Source of the DNA: CAVVDT01 sp964568825
GTDB taxonomy: Bacteria > Pseudomonadota > Alphaproteobacteria > Rhizobiales > Aestuariivirgaceae
Length of the DNA stretch: 18,402 bases
Direction of reading: 5' to 3'
Assembly: GCA_964568825.1 (NCBI GenBank)
Contig: CAZMSA010000065.1
Coordinates: 1-18,402, forward strand
Position numbers and translations under genes: made by a program. The notes beneath the pieces were generated by a model. The model saw only the letters and a program-made list of their open reading frames with translations, searched no databases and was not told where the DNA came from. This document shows, piece after piece, positions 15,935 to 18,402 of the stretch (within the stretch, counting starts at the first letter, position 1; every line of letters begins with the position of its first letter).

Positions 15935-17197
15935 TCATGCGGCGGCCCGATTGTTACCATTGCGATTACGCCGCCGGCGCTGCTGGCGAGGCTTGCCGGC
16001 CGGCCGAGCCGAGGCAGGGGCAGTCGCTGAGACCGGGCGCGCCCGCTCGGAGTGGCTGCGAGCCATGCCAGGCACCTCGCGGTGTGCAATGGTGCGCTTT
16101 ATCAGACGCTCGATATCGCGCAGAAAACCCACTTCGCTTCGATCGCACAGAGAAATGGCGCTTCCGCCCTGGCCAGCCCGCGCGGTCCGGCCGATGCGAT
16201 GCACATAACTCTCCGGCACATTGGGAATGTCGAAGTTGATGACGTGGGAGACATCCGGCACATCAATGCCGCGTGCCGCGACGTCGGTTGCCACCAGCAC
16301 CCTGATCTCGCCCTCGCGAAACCGCCGCAGGGCCGTCTGGCGGTTGGCCTGCGACTTGTTGCCATGGATCGCCTGGGCCGAGACATCGTCAGCGATCAGG
16401 CGTTTGGTCACCTTGTCGGCGCCATGCTTGGTGCGGGTGAAAACGATGACTTTCGACAGGTCATTGTCGCGCAGCAGGTGGTCGAGCATGTCCGGCTTTC
16501 CACCCATGTCAACCATGATCATTTCCTGGTTGATGCGCTCGATCGTGATCTCCTTGGGGCTGACCCGGACCTCCTGCGGGTCGCGCAGGAATTCTGCCGC
16601 GATCCCAGCAACGTCACGCGACATGGTGGCCGAGAACAACAGTGACTGGCGCCTCATTGGCAGCATGGCGAGGATCTTCCGCATGTCGCGCACAAAGCCC
16701 ATGTCAAGCATGCGGTCGGCCTCGTCGAGGACCAGGATCGCTACCCGGTCGAGGCGCACGTGCCTTTGTCCAACGAGATCGAGCAATCGCCCGGGCGTGG
16801 CGACCACGATATCGGGGCCGCGTCCGAGCGCGCTCACTTGCGGGCCTTGCCCGACGCCGCCGAAGATCACGGTATGACGCAGCCGCAGATTGGACCCGTA
16901 GGCCGTGATGCGCTCGCCGATCTGGCCGGCTAACTCGCGGGTCGGAGCGAGGATTAGTGCGCGTGGACGGCGCGGCTCGCTGCGTCCGGTTTCCTCCGAC
17001 AGCCGCTGCAGTATCGGCAGCACGAAAGCGGCGGTCTTGCCGGTGCCGGTCTGGGCTATGCCGAGAAGGTCGCGGCCGGCGAGCAGGGCGGGAATGGTCT
17101 GTCGCTGGATCGGGGTGGGTTCGGCATACCCCTCGCTGGCCAGGGCACGCACGATCGGCTGAGCAACGCCAAGCGTTGCGAATTCACTTATATTCAT
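15935..17197 (-). CDS. rhlE: DEAD-box ATP-dependent RNA helicase, RhlE type
   Basis: This 420-residue helicase unwinds RNA duplexes, typically in ribosome assembly, mRNA decay or cold adaptation. It has the Q-motif region F6...PTPIQ (27-31), motif I AQTGTGKT (48-55), PTRELA (85-90), ATPGRLL (133-139), DEAD (158-161), SAT (189-191), IVFTRT (251-256), ATDVAARGID (303-312) and HRIGRTAR (333-340). The core ends near 370. The tail (380-420) is basic and low-complexity, with QQRRRRNRNGNNR, likely for RNA or ribosome binding. I chose the ATG at 17195-17197 because related proteins start here and GAGGA (17212-17208) lies 10 bases upstream. An ATG 8 codons earlier (17221) is possible. It is the gene just upstream of the infA-like gene, and a 7-bp hairpin lies just inside the frame. 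Confidence 0.93.
   Translation of the reverse strand: MNISEFATLGVAQPIVRALASEGYAEPTPIQRQTIPALLAGRDLLGIAQTGTGKTAAFVLPILQRLSEETGRSEPRRPRALILAPTRELAGQIGERITAYGSNLRLRHTVIFGGVGQGPQVSALGRGPDIVVATPGRLLDLVGQRHVRLDRVAILVLDEADRMLDMGFVRDMRKILAMLPMRRQSLLFSATMSRDVAGIAAEFLRDPQEVRVSPKEITIERINQEMIMVDMGGKPDMLDHLLRDNDLSKVIVFTRTKHGADKVTKRLIADDVSAQAIHGNKSQANRQTALRRFREGEIRVLVATDVAARGIDVPDVSHVINFDIPNVPESYVHRIGRTARAGQGGSAISLCDRSEVGFLRDIERLIKRTIAHREVPGMARSHSERARPVSATAPASARPAGKPRQQRRRRNRNGNNRAAA
17163..17179 (-). other. Perfect 7-bp hairpin at the 5' end of the rhlE coding region
   Basis: GCAACGC (17163-17169) and GCGTTGC (17173-17179) are perfect inverted repeats around a 3-base loop. In the mRNA the hairpin begins 18 bases after the A of the chosen AUG, within the region covered by an initiating ribosome. 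The encoded residues are ordinary for the family, so the structure may be chance. Its position would allow it to affect initiation, for example in feedback by the helicase itself. Confidence 0.4.
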
Positions 17198-17408
17198 TGA
17201 AAATATGTCCTCAGACGCCATTAGGGAAGCAGCCTTGAAAAAAGCTGCCTGCCGGGCGAAATGCCTCGGCCCACGCGTACTGGGATAAAGCGATTGTTTC
17301 GGGATTTTTATCGGGACTGGACTGCGGGTTCGAAAAAAACCGTAGTCTTACGCGGTCGCCAGTTCTTCTTGCCGGGCTCACATGGGCCCAAGTCGGTTAA
17401 ATGTCAAG
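17198..17408. promoter_or_regulatory. Leader/promoter region of the RhlE-type helicase gene
   Basis: The 211-bp gap between the comM remnant and the helicase start should carry the helicase promoter. A 5-bp stem GCAGC (17229-17233) / GCTGC (17244-17248) with a 10-base A/T-rich loop lies just upstream of the alternative ATG at 17221, in the presumed 5' leader. A minus-strand TTGACA near 17400 resembles a -35 box but has no good -10 at 17 bases. A run of seven A's at 17333-17339 reads as a U-run on the minus strand without a strong stem before it. Confidence 0.3.
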
Positions 17409-18227
17409 TCATGCTGCCTGCGAGAAGGCTGCCAGGCGCTGGCGATAGGACAACGCCTCGGCCACATGCTGCCGGCAAACAACTTCCGAAGACTCAAGAT
17501 CGGCCAGAGTGCGCGCTACCCTGAGAACACGATGATAGCCGCGCGCCGTGAGCCGCATGATCTCGGCGGCTTCACCGAGTAGCCGCAGGCCCGCGGCTTC
17601 CGGACGAGCAATCTCTTCGAGCAACTCGCCATCGGCCTCGGCGTTGGTGCGCAAATGAGCCACACCCAGCCGGGCAAAGCGCTCCTTCTGTAGACGGCGT
17701 GCCTCGGCCACGCGCGCTGCAATATTGGCACTCGCCTCCTTGGCCGCTGGCAGGGTCAGATCGGAAAGCCTGACCGGCGGTAGTTCGATCTGGATATCGA
17801 GGCGGTCAAGCAACGGGCCGGAAGTCCGCGCCTGATAATCGCCGGCACAGCGGGGCCCGCGCTTGCACGGCCCCGAGCCTTCACTCAACATGCCGCATTT
17901 GCACGGGTTCATGGCCGCAACGAGCTGGAAGCGGGCGGGATAGGTGACATGATGATTAGCCCGTGCGATGACGGTCTGGCCGGTTTCCAGCGGCTGGCGC
18001 AACGCTTCCAGGGTGCGCGACTGGAACTCCGGCAACTCGTCGAGAAACAGCACGCCGTGATGGGCGAGCGCCATCTCGCCCGGCTTGGCCCTGATGCCGC
18101 CGCCCACCATGGCGGCCTGGCTGGCAGTGTGGTGCGGGGCGCGGAACGGTCGCCGCCGCGACAGCTTTCCGCCGGCCAGCACACCCGCCACCGAGGCGAT
18201 CATCGAGACATCGAGCATCTCCGGCAT
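17409..18227 (-). pseudogene. comM: comM/yifB remnant: C-terminal half of a Mg-chelatase-like AAA+ ATPase
   Basis: The frame encodes 272 residues that match the second half of ComM/YifB, a protein of about 510 residues and a hexameric AAA+ helicase known to promote branch migration in natural transformation. Present are EMLDVSMIASVAG (3-15), RRPFRAPHH (25-33), Walker B GVLFLDE (58-64), MNPCKCG (106-112) with further cysteines at 121 and 127, SGPLLDRLD (136-144), and the C-terminal ARGYHRVLRVARTLADL (228-244). Missing are the N-terminal domain and the Walker A segment, normally some 240 residues upstream. Similarity stops at about 18224; the frame continues to a TTG at 18266 with unrelated residues, then meets a TAG. 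The fragment cannot bind ATP in the normal way. It is otherwise unbroken, so the loss may be recent. The upstream sequence reads as a divergent secreted-protein ORF. Confidence 0.85.
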
Positions 18228-18265
18228 TATGTAGGAAACGCAGAAAACGCTTGCGATGGTCGGCA

Positions 18266-18402
18266 ATGACCGGTCGTTTCGCTAGCTGTCTTTTCGTTGT
18301 TTGCCTGATTTTGATCGGGTCAGTTTACTCTTCCGCCAGAAGCGAAGATAAGAGCGTGTTTGAAAAGTGCGTGTGTCACGGCCAGCGCCTGATAAGTGTC
18401 GC
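18266..18402 (+). CDS. Partial secreted protein with N-terminal signal peptide, leaving the right edge
   Basis: A plus-strand ATG at 18266 opens a frame that stays open for 45 codons to the window end. It starts MTGR, followed by the hydrophobic stretch FASCLFVVCLILIGSVY (5-21) and a likely signal peptidase I site after SSA (22-24), then RSEDKSVFEKCVCHGQRLIS. This is the classic n-h-c layout of a Sec signal peptide, so export to the periplasm is a reasonable inference. Residues 35-38 read CVCH, which is one residue short of the CxxCH heme motif. No good ribosome binding site is seen before the ATG; an in-frame TTG at 18251 has an AGGAAA 12 bases upstream and would add five residues. The family is not recognised. 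It is divergent from the comM remnant, starting 38 bases away. Confidence 0.5.
   Translation, partial: MTGRFASCLFVVCLILIGSVYSSARSEDKSVFEKCVCHGQRLISV

Noticed and set aside
18368..18382. c-type cytochrome heme site in the right-edge ORF
   Set aside because: The codons read C-V-C-H. Only one residue separates the cysteines, so the CxxCH requirement is not met.
18352..18402. Possible insertion-sequence end (GAGCGTGTTTGAAAAG)
   Set aside because: It recalled IS5-type termini, but no matching inverted repeat, target duplication or transposase is visible, and the bases lie within the signal-peptide ORF. Extension of the sequence would settle it.
1..18402. CRISPR array, tRNA, rRNA or riboswitch
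   Set aside because: No regularly spaced repeats, no cloverleaf-like segments with TTCGANTC-type arms, and no rRNA-like stretches were recognised on reading. Intergenic gaps are too short for large structured RNAs. A covariance-model scan was not possible.

Overview
The window is chromosomal, GC-rich DNA from an alphaproteobacterium, most likely of the order Rhizobiales/Hyphomicrobiales. The evidence is protein character: a Mur-type Fur regulator without C-terminal cysteines, a full-length GlnD, MaeB with a phosphotransacetylase domain, and an IF-1/RhlE pair. The order mutS-glnD-murJ-trpS-nfuA-tsaB-rimI-fur is, from memory, the conserved rhizobial block. No rRNA, tRNA, CRISPR array or complete mobile element was seen. 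Genus cannot be named from the sequence alone.

Layout. Positions 1-10896 are a co-directional minus-strand block. In transcription order it holds mutS (mismatch repair), glnD (nitrogen-status sensor), murJ (lipid II flippase), trpS (Trp-tRNA synthetase), nfuA (Fe-S carrier), a fused tsaB-rimI gene (tRNA t6A modification plus ribosomal protein N-acetylation), a fur/mur metalloregulator, and the start of an unrecognised ORF that leaves the left edge. A 237-bp divergent region separates mutS from plus-strand maeB (malic enzyme, 11134-13413). maeB converges on an orphan hybrid histidine kinase (13504-15408, minus). Next come a divergent IF-1-like gene with a basic tail and an RhlE-type DEAD-box helicase with a basic tail, both minus strand. 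They look like a small RNA-remodelling and translation pair. The right end (17409-18227) is the C-terminal half of comM/yifB. Its N-terminal half, with the Walker A loop, is missing. In its place is a divergent plus-strand ORF with a clear signal peptide that leaves the right edge, so this is a rearrangement junction.

How the genes relate. Most are housekeeping: DNA repair, nitrogen signalling, envelope synthesis, translation fidelity, Fe-S assembly and metal control. The less ordinary parts are the tsaB-rimI fusion, the tailed IF-1 paralogue beside rhlE (with a perfect 7-bp hairpin just inside the rhlE reading frame), the hybrid kinase with a degenerate second receiver and no visible periplasmic sensor, and the broken comM joined to a secreted-protein gene. 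Intergenic stretches are all below 300 bp. I saw no convincing intrinsic terminator (stem plus U-run) in the window.
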